DNA from: Halogeometricum pallidum JCM 14848
GTDB taxonomy: Archaea > Halobacteriota > Halobacteria > Halobacteriales > Haloferacaceae
Direction of reading: 5' to 3'
DNA length: 64,000 bases
NCBI RefSeq assembly: GCF_000337095.1
Contig: NZ_AOIV01000038.1
Coordinates: 18,652-82,651 of the forward strand
In this document: positions 42,430 through 50,927 of the stretch, piece by piece
Numbering within the stretch: the stretch's first letter is position 1
Layout: each line of letters begins with the position of its first letter
The notes under the pieces: generated by a model
What the model saw: the letters and a program-made list of their open reading frames with translations, nothing else
Database searches by the model: none
What the model was told of the DNA's origin: nothing
Translations under genes and position numbers: made by a program

Positions 42430-43929
42430 TTAGTTGCTGTACCACCGCTCGATGAGCACCGTCTTGTCGGTGTAGAAGTTCACGGCGTCCTCGCCCTGCG
42501 CGTGCAGGTCACCGAAGAACGACTCCTTGCGGCCGCCGAAGTGGAAAAAGCCCATCGGCGCGCAGACGCCGACGTTGATGCCGATGTTGCCCGCCTCCAC
42601 CTCGTGGCGGTACTTGCGCGCCTCAGCGCCGTTCTCCGTGTACAGCGACGACGCGTTGCCGTACTGCGTGCTGTTGACCATCTCGACGGCGTCGTCGAGG
42701 TCCGCGGCGTCCGCCAGGCAGAGCACGGGGCCGAAAATCTCCGTCTGCGTGATGTCCATCTCCGTCGTCACGCCCTCCAACAGCGTGGGTCCGAGGAAGT
42801 GGCCGTCGGGGTACTCCTCGTGTTCGAAGTCGCGGCCGTCGACGACGAGTTCGGCGCCCTCGTCGACGGCGTCTTCGACCATCTCGACCACTCGGTCCTT
42901 AGATTCGCCCGTGATGAGGGGTCCCACGTCGGTGTCCTCGTCCAGACCGCTGCCGACGGTCAGGTCGTCGACGGCGTCGAGGAGTTTCTCGCGCAGGTCC
43001 TCGTACGCGTCGTCGACGCCGATGACCACGTCGTTGGCGAGACAGCGCTGCCCCGCGTTGCCGTAGACGGAGCCGATGATGTTCGGGACGGCCTCGTCGA
43101 GAACGGCGTCCGGCGTGACGACGGCGTAGTTCTTCGCGCCGCCCTGCGCCTGCACGCGCTTGCCGTGTTCGGCGGCCGTCTCGTAGATGTGTCGGGCAAC
43201 GGGGGAGCTGCCGACGAACGAGACGCCCTCGATTTCCTCGTGTTCGAGGAGGGCGTTCACCGTGTCCGCCGACCCGTTGACGAGATTGACCACGCCGTCG
43301 GGGAAATCGACGGCGTCGACGGCCTCGTAGATGAGTTGGGAACTCAGCGGGACCTTCTCGCTCGGCTTGAGGACGAAGGTGTTCCCCGTGGCGACGGCGT
43401 ACGGCAGGAACCACAGGGGAATCATCGCCGGGAAGTTGAACGGAGTGATGGCGGCGAACACGCCGAGCGGTTCCCGCACCGCGTGTTCGTCCATGCGGGT
43501 GGCGATACCCTCGACGTTCCCGCTGCCCTCCCGAAGCATGTTCGGGATGCCCGCGGCGACTTCGACGTTCTCGATGCCGCGGCGAATCTCCCCGCGCGCC
43601 TCGCCGAGCGTCTTCCCGTGTTCTCGGCTGAGCGCCTGCGCGATGTCCTCCTGTCTGTCCTCCAGTTCGTACTTCAGGTCGAACAGGTACTGCACTCGGT
43701 CGACCGGCGAGGTGCGCCGCCACTCGGGGAACGCCTCCGCGGCGGTCCGAACCGCCTCGTCGACCGTCGCCTCGTCCGAGTACGGCACCTCGGCTATCGA
43801 CTCGTTCGTCGCCGGATTCGTCACCGCCTGTCCGTCGCCCTCGACCGAGAGCCACTCCCCGCCGACGTAGTTCTCCACCGTGTCTGGTACCGCAGTCGCT
43901 TCTGGCGACTGCTCTTGCTTGCTCGTCAT
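42430..43929 (-). CDS. CoA-acylating (methyl)malonate-semialdehyde dehydrogenase-type aldehyde dehydrogenase
   Basis: A 499-residue aldehyde dehydrogenase. Catalytic Cys296 lies in YGNAGQRCLAND, the signature of methylmalonate-semialdehyde dehydrogenase (MmsA/IolA). The segment AQGGAKNYAVVTPDA replaces the usual ELGGK and lacks the general-base Glu, as in CoA-acylating members. ITPFNFPAMIPLWF is also an MMSDH feature. It would convert malonate or methylmalonate semialdehyde to acetyl-CoA or propionyl-CoA with NAD+ and CoA. IolA is the last step of inositol breakdown, which matches other genes here, but valine or pyrimidine breakdown is equally possible. Confidence 0.92.
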   Translation of the reverse strand: MTSKQEQSPEATAVPDTVENYVGGEWLSVEGDGQAVTNPATNESIAEVPYSDEATVDEAVRTAAEAFPEWRRTSPVDRVQYLFDLKYELEDRQEDIAQALSREHGKTLGEARGEIRRGIENVEVAAGIPNMLREGSGNVEGIATRMDEHAVREPLGVFAAITPFNFPAMIPLWFLPYAVATGNTFVLKPSEKVPLSSQLIYEAVDAVDFPDGVVNLVNGSADTVNALLEHEEIEGVSFVGSSPVARHIYETAAEHGKRVQAQGGAKNYAVVTPDAVLDEAVPNIIGSVYGNAGQRCLANDVVIGVDDAYEDLREKLLDAVDDLTVGSGLDEDTDVGPLITGESKDRVVEMVEDAVDEGAELVVDGRDFEHEEYPDGHFLGPTLLEGVTTEMDITQTEIFGPVLCLADAADLDDAVEMVNSTQYGNASSLYTENGAEARKYRHEVEAGNIGINVGVCAPMGFFHFGGRKESFFGDLHAQGEDAVNFYTDKTVLIERWYSN

Positions 43930-43956
43930 ACACCCTCAACGACAGAATGGAGCTAC

Positions 43957-43967
43957 ATAGTTGTTCC
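43957..43967 (-). promoter_or_regulatory. Shared motif in the aldehyde dehydrogenase promoter
   Basis: ATAGTTGTTCC (GGAACAACTAT on the coding strand) ends 28 bases upstream of ATG 43929, the TATA/BRE position. It is identical over 11 bases to the copy upstream of the aldolase gene. Confidence 0.5.
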
Positions 43968-44039
43968 GCTGCCCGAAGGCTGAGTCGTCCTCACAGGTGC
44001 CTCCGAGCGATTTTTGTGGGACCCCTCGTAGGTGCACGT

Positions 44040-44825
44040 ATGGGACGAGCGAGCTTCGATTTTAGCGACGAGACGGTTATCGTCACCGGCGGCAGTTCCG
44101 GCATCGGACGAGCTATCGCCCTCGATTTCGGCGAAGCGGGCGCGACGGTGTTGAACGCCGACGTCGACGCCGAACCGAAAGACGAGGGCGCGGAGCGACC
44201 GACTCACGAGGAGATCGAGGCGTCGGGCGGCGCGGCCGAGTACGTCGAGACGGACGTCTCTGACCCCGCCCAACTCGAATCGGTCGTCGAGGCCGCCCGC
44301 GAGTTCGGCGGCGTGGACGTGATGGTCAACAACGCGGGGTGGTTCACCCGCGGAGACATCTTCTCCGTCGACCGGGAGGCGTTCGAGCGAATCCACGGCA
44401 TCAACACGAACGGCGTCTTCTTCGGGACGCGGGCGGCGGCGGCGGACATGCGCGATAGAGGCGAGGGCGGCGCCATCGTCAACACCGCCTCGATCAGCGC
44501 GACGCACGCGCAGGCGGACCAGATTCCCTACGACTCCACGAAGGGAGCGATACGGATGATAACGCGCGGCGCCGCCCTCGAACTGGCCGACTACGACGTC
44601 CGCGTCAACGCCGTCGCGCCGGGGCACATCGCGACGGAGTTCGGCGCGGGCGCGGAGCAGAAAGAGGAGACCGTCGCCGCGGACGGGTTGACGAAGCCAA
44701 TTCCGCTCGACAGGCCCGGCTACCCCGAGGACATCGCCCCGACGACGCTGTTTCTCGCCAGCGAGCAGGCCGACTACGTCACCGGCGAGATGGTGTACGT
44801 CGACGGCGGCTGGCAGACGTTCTGA
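44040..44825 (+). CDS. Short-chain dehydrogenase/reductase (SDR)
   Basis: A protein of 261 residues from ATG 44040; GATTTTTGTGG (44008-44018) about 27 bases upstream supports this start over a longer open frame. It has VTGGSSGIG, NADVDAEPKD, NNAGWFTRG, NTASIS, YDSTK and VDGGWQTF. It is a sugar or polyol dehydrogenase by association, divergent from the aldehyde dehydrogenase and followed by the aldo/keto reductase. A T-run (44851-44855) after the stop may be a terminator. Confidence 0.9.
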   Translation: MGRASFDFSDETVIVTGGSSGIGRAIALDFGEAGATVLNADVDAEPKDEGAERPTHEEIEASGGAAEYVETDVSDPAQLESVVEAAREFGGVDVMVNNAGWFTRGDIFSVDREAFERIHGINTNGVFFGTRAAAADMRDRGEGGAIVNTASISATHAQADQIPYDSTKGAIRMITRGAALELADYDVRVNAVAPGHIATEFGAGAEQKEETVAADGLTKPIPLDRPGYPEDIAPTTLFLASEQADYVTGEMVYVDGGWQTF

Positions 44826-44903
44826 ACGCCGACCGGGCCGCGCCGCCTTTTTCTCGCCACTGCGGGCGTCACGACTTTATCCGACGCGCCGATAGATGGG
44901 AGC

Positions 44904-45704
44904 GTGTTCGACGACGACACGCGACTCGGACTCGGGACGTACAGCCTGAAAGGCGACGAGGGGGCGGACACCATCGAGGCCGCCATCGACGCCGGCTACC
45001 GACATCTCGACACCGCCCGCCTCTACGAGAACGAGGAGACGGTCGGCGAGGCCATCGCCGCCTCGGACGTCGACCGCGAGGACCTGTTCGTGGCGACCAA
45101 GGTGGCGCACTTCGAGGAACCGGAGAAGACCGAGGAGTACGTGCGGACCGCGGTCGAAGAGAGCTTCGAGCGACTGAGACTCGACCGCATCGACCTGCTG
45201 TACCACCACTGGCCGAAGGGACAGGACGACATCGAGACGGTGCTGCCCGTCCTCGAGGAGTTCGTGGCGTCGGGCGACGTCTCGAACCTCGGCGTGAGCA
45301 ACTACACCATCGACGACGTGTCGCTCGCCCGCGACCTGGTGGACGTCCCCATCGAGGCCAATCAGGTGGAGATGCATCCGCTCCTCCCGCAGGAGGAGAT
45401 GCGCCAGTATCTCTACGGGAGCGACACCGACCTCGTCGCCTACTCGCCGTTGGCGCAGGGCGAGGTGTTCGAGGAGGACGCCATCGTCGAGATAGCCGAG
45501 AAGCACGACGCCTCGCCGCCGGCCGTCAGCCTCGCGTGGGCGCTGTCGAAGGGGGTCACCGCGATACCGCGGACGAGTTCCGTCGACCACCTCCGCGACA
45601 ACCTCACCGCGCGGGACCTCGAACTCGACGACGAGGACGTCAAGCGCATCGACGCCATCACCCGGCGACACCGGTGCGAAGACCCCTCGTGGATGTCGTG
45701 GTAG
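44904..45704 (+). CDS. Aldo/keto reductase
   Basis: A 266-residue protein starting at GTG 44904, supported by GACTTTATC (44872-44880) at the leaderless TATA distance. The AKR tetrad is visible: Asp in HLDTARLY, Tyr in the same segment (LYENE), Lys in VATKVAHF and His in LYHHWP. The C-terminal phosphate-binding region reads AIPRTSSVDHLRDNL. It reduces aldehydes or ketones with NAD(P)H. It lies between an SDR and a zinc dehydrogenase, all on the plus strand but each with its own promoter-like element. Confidence 0.92.
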   Translation: MFDDDTRLGLGTYSLKGDEGADTIEAAIDAGYRHLDTARLYENEETVGEAIAASDVDREDLFVATKVAHFEEPEKTEEYVRTAVEESFERLRLDRIDLLYHHWPKGQDDIETVLPVLEEFVASGDVSNLGVSNYTIDDVSLARDLVDVPIEANQVEMHPLLPQEEMRQYLYGSDTDLVAYSPLAQGEVFEEDAIVEIAEKHDASPPAVSLAWALSKGVTAIPRTSSVDHLRDNLTARDLELDDEDVKRIDAITRRHRCEDPSWMSW

Positions 45705-45780
45705 GTCGACGCGACTGACCCGTCCGGTCGGAGCGACCGACCGCACCGCCTCCGTTGCGGCGGATGAGCACATCACCCAC

Positions 45781-45790
45781 ACTTAATATT
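45781..45790 (+). promoter_or_regulatory. TATA-type promoter of the zinc dehydrogenase gene
   Basis: ACTTAATATT is centred about 26 bases upstream of ATG 45812 and supports that start over an in-frame ATG at 45755. Confidence 0.5.
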
Positions 45791-45811
45791 CTCCCGCGGT
45801 TCGATTCGCTC

Positions 45812-46966
45812 ATGCGCGCACTCGTGCTCGACGCGGGGTGGAATCCGCGTCCCGACTACGACCTGAGCGACGACGAACGCGAACGTCGACTGGCGATGAA
45901 CAGCAGTCAGACGTGGCAGCACCCCGAACTCGCCGTCGAGGAACGCGAACGGCCCGAACCCGCCGACGACGAGGTGCTGGTTCGCGTCCGCTACGCCGGC
46001 GTCTGCGGCAGCGACGTATCGATGCTCGAGACCGACGGCGAGGGCTACATGCACTACTCGGCGTACACGAAGCTTCCCACCGTGACCGGTCACGAGTTCT
46101 CCGGCGAAGTCGTCGAGACGGGACGCGACGCGAACCTGTTCGAGGAGGGCGACCCCGTGACCGCGGAGGTGACAGACTACTGCGGTCGCTGTCAGATGTG
46201 CCGGCAGGGGTTCCGCGGCCACTGCGAGAACTTCGAGCAGGTGGGGTTCACGATGGACGGCGCGTTCGCCGAGTTCGTCGCCGTCCCCGAGAAACTCGTC
46301 TGGGACGTCTCCGAGTTGGCCGAGCAGTACGACGACGAGGACCGACTGTTTCGCGCGGCCGCCACCATCGAACCGAGTACGATCTCCTATCACGGTCTGT
46401 TCACGCGGGCCGACGATATCGTCCCGGGCGACTACCACGTCTACCACGGCGCCGGTCCCATCGGCCTCACGGGGATGAACGTCTCGCGGGCGGCCGGCGC
46501 GGGCAAGGTCATCGCGTTCGAACCGTCCGACGAACGCCGCGAAATCGCCCGGAACCTCGGTTTCGAGCACGTCTACGACCCCATCGAGGTCGACCCCGTC
46601 GAGACGATGGCCGACGTCACCGACGGGGCGGGCGCCGACGTACACGTCGAGACGAGCGGTGCGGTCGCCGCGACGTACCCCGTCATCCAGGAGACCCTCG
46701 CCGAGGGGGCGAACGTCGTCCACATCAGCAACGCGGGGTCGGACCCGGACCTCGCCCTCCGGAAATACCAGGGGAACAGCGCCCAGTTGTACGGCGCGGA
46801 GGGTCACACCGGCCAGCAGGTGTACCCGCGGACGATTCGGCTGATGGCTGCGGGGCACATCGACAACCTCCCCATCGTCACGTCGACGTTCGACCTCGAA
46901 GACGCGGACGAGGCGGTGAGGCGGGCGGCCGAACGGGTCGACGGGAAGGTCCTCGTCGAGATGTGA
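45812..46966 (+). CDS. Zinc-dependent dehydrogenase, scyllo-inosose 3-dehydrogenase (IolM)-like
   Basis: A 384-residue medium-chain dehydrogenase. Catalytic zinc ligands lie in GVCGSD and GHEFSGE; the structural zinc loop has four Cys in DYCGRCQMCRQGFRGHC. The NAD loop is GAGPIGLTGMN. The unusual N-terminus (MRALVLDAGW, then a charged insert before the Trp-x-x-Pro) and the EGYMHYSAYTKLP and GFTMDGAFAEF segments resemble the Thermotoga scyllo-inosose 3-dehydrogenase group rather than sorbitol or threonine dehydrogenases. It would oxidise an inosose or related cyclic polyol; other polyols remain possible. A T-run at about 47004-47008 follows the stop. Confidence 0.85.
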   Translation: MRALVLDAGWNPRPDYDLSDDERERRLAMNSSQTWQHPELAVEERERPEPADDEVLVRVRYAGVCGSDVSMLETDGEGYMHYSAYTKLPTVTGHEFSGEVVETGRDANLFEEGDPVTAEVTDYCGRCQMCRQGFRGHCENFEQVGFTMDGAFAEFVAVPEKLVWDVSELAEQYDDEDRLFRAAATIEPSTISYHGLFTRADDIVPGDYHVYHGAGPIGLTGMNVSRAAGAGKVIAFEPSDERREIARNLGFEHVYDPIEVDPVETMADVTDGAGADVHVETSGAVAATYPVIQETLAEGANVVHISNAGSDPDLALRKYQGNSAQLYGAEGHTGQQVYPRTIRLMAAGHIDNLPIVTSTFDLEDADEAVRRAAERVDGKVLVEM

Positions 46967-47087
46967 GCAGAACGCCGACGCGGTTCTGACGGCTCGACGA
47001 CGCTATTTTTGCGAAAACGGCCGACTGAGAAACGCGTGTGAGCGGACGACCGGAGAGTGAATGGAAGAGTGGACGACGACTGACCGT

Positions 47088-48827
47088 CTACGTTTCGAGG
47101 TCGGCGAGGTCCCACTCGCCGGTGATGATGGCCCCCGAGTCCTCGTTGTCGGGTTCGACCACCGCCTCGACGATGGCCGGGCCGTCGTACGCGATGGCCT
47201 CTTCGAGAGCGGAATCGAGATTCTCGGGTTTCACGACGCGTTCGGCGTAGCCCACGTTGTAGGAGTCGGCCATCGCCATGAAGTCCACGTCCGTCTCCGG
47301 GTCGAACTCGGTGTCGAGGACGCGGTCCCAGCCGTACTTGCTCACCTGCAGGTTGCGGATGGACTTCCAGCCGTGGTTGTTGACGACGAGGTAGGTCACG
47401 TCGATATCGTGTTGGACCGCACAGGCGACCTCTTGGCTGCACATAGTGAAACTGCCGTCGCCCTCCACGTCGACGACGGGCGCGTCCGGCTTGGCGAGTT
47501 TCGCGCCGATGGCGGCGGAGACGCCGAAGCCCATCGTGGAGAACCCGCCGCAGGAGATGTTCGTGCGCGGTTCGTACACCGGGAATTCGGGGTTCACCGT
47601 CTCCTGGGGTTGGCCCGCGCTGGTGACGACGACGCCGTTCCGGGGAAGCACGTCCCTGAGACTGGCCACGGCCCGCGAGATGCTCATCGGCACGCTGTCG
47701 TCCTCCCAGCGTTCGTCGACCATCTCCTGCCACTCGTCCCACCGCTCCTGTATCTCCTCGTAGTAGACGTTGTCCTCGGTGGAGACGGGGTCGATGTGCT
47801 CCTCTATCTCTTCGGTTATCTGCCGGGTGACGACGCGCGCGTCGCCCTGGATGCCGACTTCCACCGGGTAGTTCTTGCCTATCTCCTGCGGGTCGATGTC
47901 GACGTGTATCAGCTTGCTCGGCGGAATCTCGAAGCTGACGCCCTCCTCGAACGACGAGGTGTGCAGATCCGTGAACCGACAGCCCACGGCGAGAATCACG
48001 TCGGCGTTCGACGCGAGTTCGTTGCCGGCGGTGGAACCGATCCATCCGGCGTAGCCGACGAACAGGTCGTGGTCCTCGGGGATGATGCCCTTCGACTGGA
48101 ACGTCGGGATGACGGGCGCCTGCAGGTACTCCGCGAGGTCACGCACCTCGTCCCACGCTTCGGCGAGCATCGTGCCGCCGCCGGGAACGATGACGGGGCG
48201 TTCGGCCTCCGCGAGGAGTTCGGCGGCGTCGGAGACGGTCCGCGGGTCCCCGCCGGGGCGACTGTGCGGGCGACTCTGCGTCGGTTCCGGGAGTTCCACG
48301 TCGGCGGCGGCGCCCTGCACGTCCATCGGCACGTCGACGTGGACGGGGCCGGGACGGCCCGAGAGCGCTATCTGGAACGCGCGTCGGAGGACGCGCGGCA
48401 GTCGCTCCACGTCGTCCACCTTGAAACTCCGCTTGGTCACCGGTTCCATCACGCTCGGGAAGTCTCCGGGCTTCTGTCGCTCTATCTCCTGGAGGATTCC
48501 CTCGCCGTACTCGTGGGTCTGCGGGGCGCCGGTGAAGATGATCATCGGAATCGAGTCGACGTACGCCGTCGCCGCGCCGGTCACCGTGTTCGTCGCCCCG
48601 GGTCCGATGGAGGTGAAGACGGCCATCGGGTCCCCGCTCGCCCGGGCGTAGCCGTCCGCGAGGTGTGTCGCGCCCTGTTCGTGTCGCGGTTGAATGACCT
48701 CCACGTCCGAGTCGTTGAACGCGTCGAGCAGGTTCGTGCTCCCGTGGCCCGGGATACCCACCAGATACTCGACGCCCTCCTTCTCTAGGTAGTTGGCGAT
48801 AATCTCGCCACCGTTCAGTCTGGGCAT
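47088..48827 (-). CDS. Thiamine-pyrophosphate enzyme, acetolactate-synthase-like
   Basis: A protein of 579 residues from ATG 48827. An ATG 12 codons upstream (48863) is in frame, but GTTTAACAAAC lies about 30 bases before 48827 and would be inside the longer version. Domains are: PYR (RHEQGATHLADGYARASG with the catalytic Glu), a central Rossmann-like domain (GGGTMLAEAWD, LAVGCRFTD), and the PP domain with GDGSFTM and VVNNHGW. It resembles ALS-type decarboxylases/ligases. In this locus a role like IolD (ring cleavage of a trihydroxycyclohexanedione) is conceivable, but it is shorter than IolD. No regulatory subunit gene is nearby, which argues against acetolactate synthesis. Confidence 0.88.
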   Translation of the reverse strand: MPRLNGGEIIANYLEKEGVEYLVGIPGHGSTNLLDAFNDSDVEVIQPRHEQGATHLADGYARASGDPMAVFTSIGPGATNTVTGAATAYVDSIPMIIFTGAPQTHEYGEGILQEIERQKPGDFPSVMEPVTKRSFKVDDVERLPRVLRRAFQIALSGRPGPVHVDVPMDVQGAAADVELPEPTQSRPHSRPGGDPRTVSDAAELLAEAERPVIVPGGGTMLAEAWDEVRDLAEYLQAPVIPTFQSKGIIPEDHDLFVGYAGWIGSTAGNELASNADVILAVGCRFTDLHTSSFEEGVSFEIPPSKLIHVDIDPQEIGKNYPVEVGIQGDARVVTRQITEEIEEHIDPVSTEDNVYYEEIQERWDEWQEMVDERWEDDSVPMSISRAVASLRDVLPRNGVVVTSAGQPQETVNPEFPVYEPRTNISCGGFSTMGFGVSAAIGAKLAKPDAPVVDVEGDGSFTMCSQEVACAVQHDIDVTYLVVNNHGWKSIRNLQVSKYGWDRVLDTEFDPETDVDFMAMADSYNVGYAERVVKPENLDSALEEAIAYDGPAIVEAVVEPDNEDSGAIITGEWDLADLET

Positions 48828-48896
48828 CTCGTTCCGATAGACGGGGACCCGTTTGTTAAACATTCCCCCGTTGCCAACGCCCGCGGACGAGAACGC

Positions 48897-49874
48897 TCAC
48901 AGCGACGGAATCACCTCGTCGCCCATCACCTCGAACAACCGCTCGGGTTCGGGGCTGGTGTTGCCGAGGGCGATGCGGTCGAACCCCATCTCGGCGAACT
49001 CCTCTAGGCGCGCCGCGATGTCGACCGGGTCGTCGGCGATGAGGAACTTCTCCTCGACCTCCGCTTCGGTCGCTTTCTCCCCCTCCTTCTCTATTTCCTT
49101 CGGATTCGCCATCGCGCGGTCGAACACGTTCTGCGTCGTCGCCCACCACGGGCGGGTCGACTCCACCGCGCGCTCGTAATCCTCGTCGTAGGAGGCGATG
49201 ACGAGGAGCGTCGTCTCGATGTCGTCGGGGTCGCGGCCGGCCTCCTCGGCGTACCGGCGAATCGCGGGGTACATCCGCTCTGAGTACTCCTCCCCCTTCT
49301 TGACCGTGATGAAGCCGTCGCCGTATATCCCGGTCAGCGACGCCGTGCTCGGACCGTTGGCGGCTATCTGCACCTCCGGTCGCTCCTCGGGCATCGTGTA
49401 GAGGTGCGCGTCGTCCACGTCGAAGTGCTCGCCCTCGTAACTGTAGAACTCCTCCTCCTCCCAGAGGCCGCGGACGATTTCGAGCGTCTCCTCCAGGCGG
49501 TCGCGCCGGACCGAGTACTCGGGCCACTCGTGTCCGAGCGGTTTCTCGTTCATCGCCTCGCCCGTCGAGAGGCCGAGCACCACGCGTTCGTCGTGCATCT
49601 CCTGGAGCGTGGCGAACGCCTGCGCCATCAGCGCGGGATGGTAGTGCTCCCCGGCGGGCGTCACGCAGGTGCCGATGGGGACGTCGAGTCGCTCGGCGGC
49701 CGCACCGAGCCACGACCACGCGAACCCCGCCTCCGCGTCCGTGTGGAACCACGGGTGGAAGTGATCCGACGTCCAGACGAAGTCGTAGCCGTTCGCCGCG
49801 GCGAGTTCGGAGTACTTCAGTAACTCCGAGGGGCTGTACTGTTCCTGGTGGGCCATGTAGTCGATACTGACCAT
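48897..49874 (-). CDS. Luciferase-like F420-dependent dehydrogenase (Fgd type)
   Basis: A protein of 325 residues from ATG 49874. It shows YMAHQEQYSPSELL, VWTSDHFHPWF (the conserved Asp-His pair of F420-dependent glucose-6-phosphate dehydrogenase relatives), GTCVTPAGEHYHPALMAQAFATL, LGLSTGEAMNE and IAANGPSTA. These point to the F420-dependent sugar or alcohol dehydrogenase branch of the LLM family. The neighbouring TPP enzyme gene is on the same strand 69 bases downstream. It may oxidise a sugar in this locus. Confidence 0.9.
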   Translation of the reverse strand: MVSIDYMAHQEQYSPSELLKYSELAAANGYDFVWTSDHFHPWFHTDAEAGFAWSWLGAAAERLDVPIGTCVTPAGEHYHPALMAQAFATLQEMHDERVVLGLSTGEAMNEKPLGHEWPEYSVRRDRLEETLEIVRGLWEEEEFYSYEGEHFDVDDAHLYTMPEERPEVQIAANGPSTASLTGIYGDGFITVKKGEEYSERMYPAIRRYAEEAGRDPDDIETTLLVIASYDEDYERAVESTRPWWATTQNVFDRAMANPKEIEKEGEKATEAEVEEKFLIADDPVDIAARLEEFAEMGFDRIALGNTSPEPERLFEVMGDEVIPSL

Positions 49875-49905
49875 TCTGACTCGGTGTTCGACGGACCGCC
49901 GTATA

Positions 49906-49914
49906 GTAGTTTCC
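49906..49914 (-). promoter_or_regulatory. Variant of the shared motif in the LLM dehydrogenase promoter
   Basis: GTAGTTTCC (GGAAACTAC on the coding strand, followed by TATAC) ends 32 bases upstream of ATG 49874, so it overlaps the BRE/TATA position. Confidence 0.4.
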
Positions 49915-50162
49915 CCACTCGTGAGGACGTCGTTCCGCCCTCTTCGGCCCGAATCGGGCCGTTCGGCGGAAACGAACGAGCGGGTTAGCGCGCCGTCTCG
50001 GACCGGGCGGCGGCGGAAGTCGTTCTTAAGTGACCGACTCGAGCAACGGACGGAGAGTCCGACTCGTCCCGAGTCCGCGCCGGGGTCGTTCGTATGAACC
50101 GAACGGGCTCGGGCGTTCGTAACCGCCGAACAGTTTTGTACCAATAGTGCCTGAGAGTAGCT

Positions 50163-50927
50163 ATGCCCACGGACCAGACGCGGCGGACGGTGGACGCGGT
50201 GCAGACGACGCTGGATATCATCGAGTTCCTTCAGGAACGAGAGCGCGCCGGCGTCACGGAGATAGCCGAGGCGGTCGACCGGTCGAAGGGAACGGTCCAC
50301 GGCCACATGGCGACGCTCACGGAGAACGAGTACGTCGTGAACGAGGACGGCATCTACCGCCTGAGCCTCCGTTATTTGGACCTGGCCGAGACCGTTCGGG
50401 GTCGACTCCGGATATACGACGTGGTCACGGAGGAACTGGACGACCTGGCGGCCGAGTGCGGCGAACTGGCGCAGTTCGCGACCGAAGAGCACGGGCGGGC
50501 GGTGTACATCTACAAGACGGAGGGGGAGAACGCGGTCCAGACGGCCTCGTCGGTCGGGAACCGCGAGTACCTTCACTGCATCTCCCTCGGGAAGGCGATG
50601 CTCGCGTACATGCCCGAAGAGCGGGTCGACGAAATCGTCGACAAACACGGCCTCCCCGAGTCCACTCCCTCCACCATCACCACGCGCGAGGCGCTCTTCG
50701 AGGAGTTGGCGGAGATCAGACAGCGGGGGTACGCCTTCGACCGCGAGGAGAAGATAGAGGGCCTTCGATGCGTCGCGGCGCCAGTCGTCATGAAGGGCGA
50801 AGTCGTCGGTGCGCTCAGCGTGTCGGGACCCGCGAGTCGCTTCGAGGGGGAGATGTACGAAGAGCGCCTGCCGAATCTGGTGACGCGGTCGGCGAACGTC
50901 ATCCAGATAAACGCCCAGTTCTCCTGA
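50163..50927 (+). CDS. IclR-family transcriptional regulator
   Basis: A 254-residue protein with winged HTH (VTEIAEAVDRSKGTVHGHMATL, about residues 30-51) and IclR effector domain (LHCISLGKAMLAYMPEE, RQRGYAFDREEKIEGLRCVAAPV, LSVSGPASRFEGE). It is transcribed divergently from the LLM dehydrogenase across 288 gene-free bases and lies at the end of the 32-50 kb sugar locus. It is therefore the best candidate regulator for the shared promoter motif there. CAGTTTTGTA (50131-50140) is a suitable TATA element. Confidence 0.93.
   Translation: MPTDQTRRTVDAVQTTLDIIEFLQERERAGVTEIAEAVDRSKGTVHGHMATLTENEYVVNEDGIYRLSLRYLDLAETVRGRLRIYDVVTEELDDLAAECGELAQFATEEHGRAVYIYKTEGENAVQTASSVGNREYLHCISLGKAMLAYMPEERVDEIVDKHGLPESTPSTITTREALFEELAEIRQRGYAFDREEKIEGLRCVAAPVVMKGEVVGALSVSGPASRFEGEMYEERLPNLVTRSANVIQINAQFS

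Noticed and set aside
47088..48827. Acetolactate synthase (ilvB) for branched-chain amino-acid synthesis
   Set aside because: No small regulatory subunit or ilvC/ilvD gene is adjacent and the neighbours are sugar catabolic genes.
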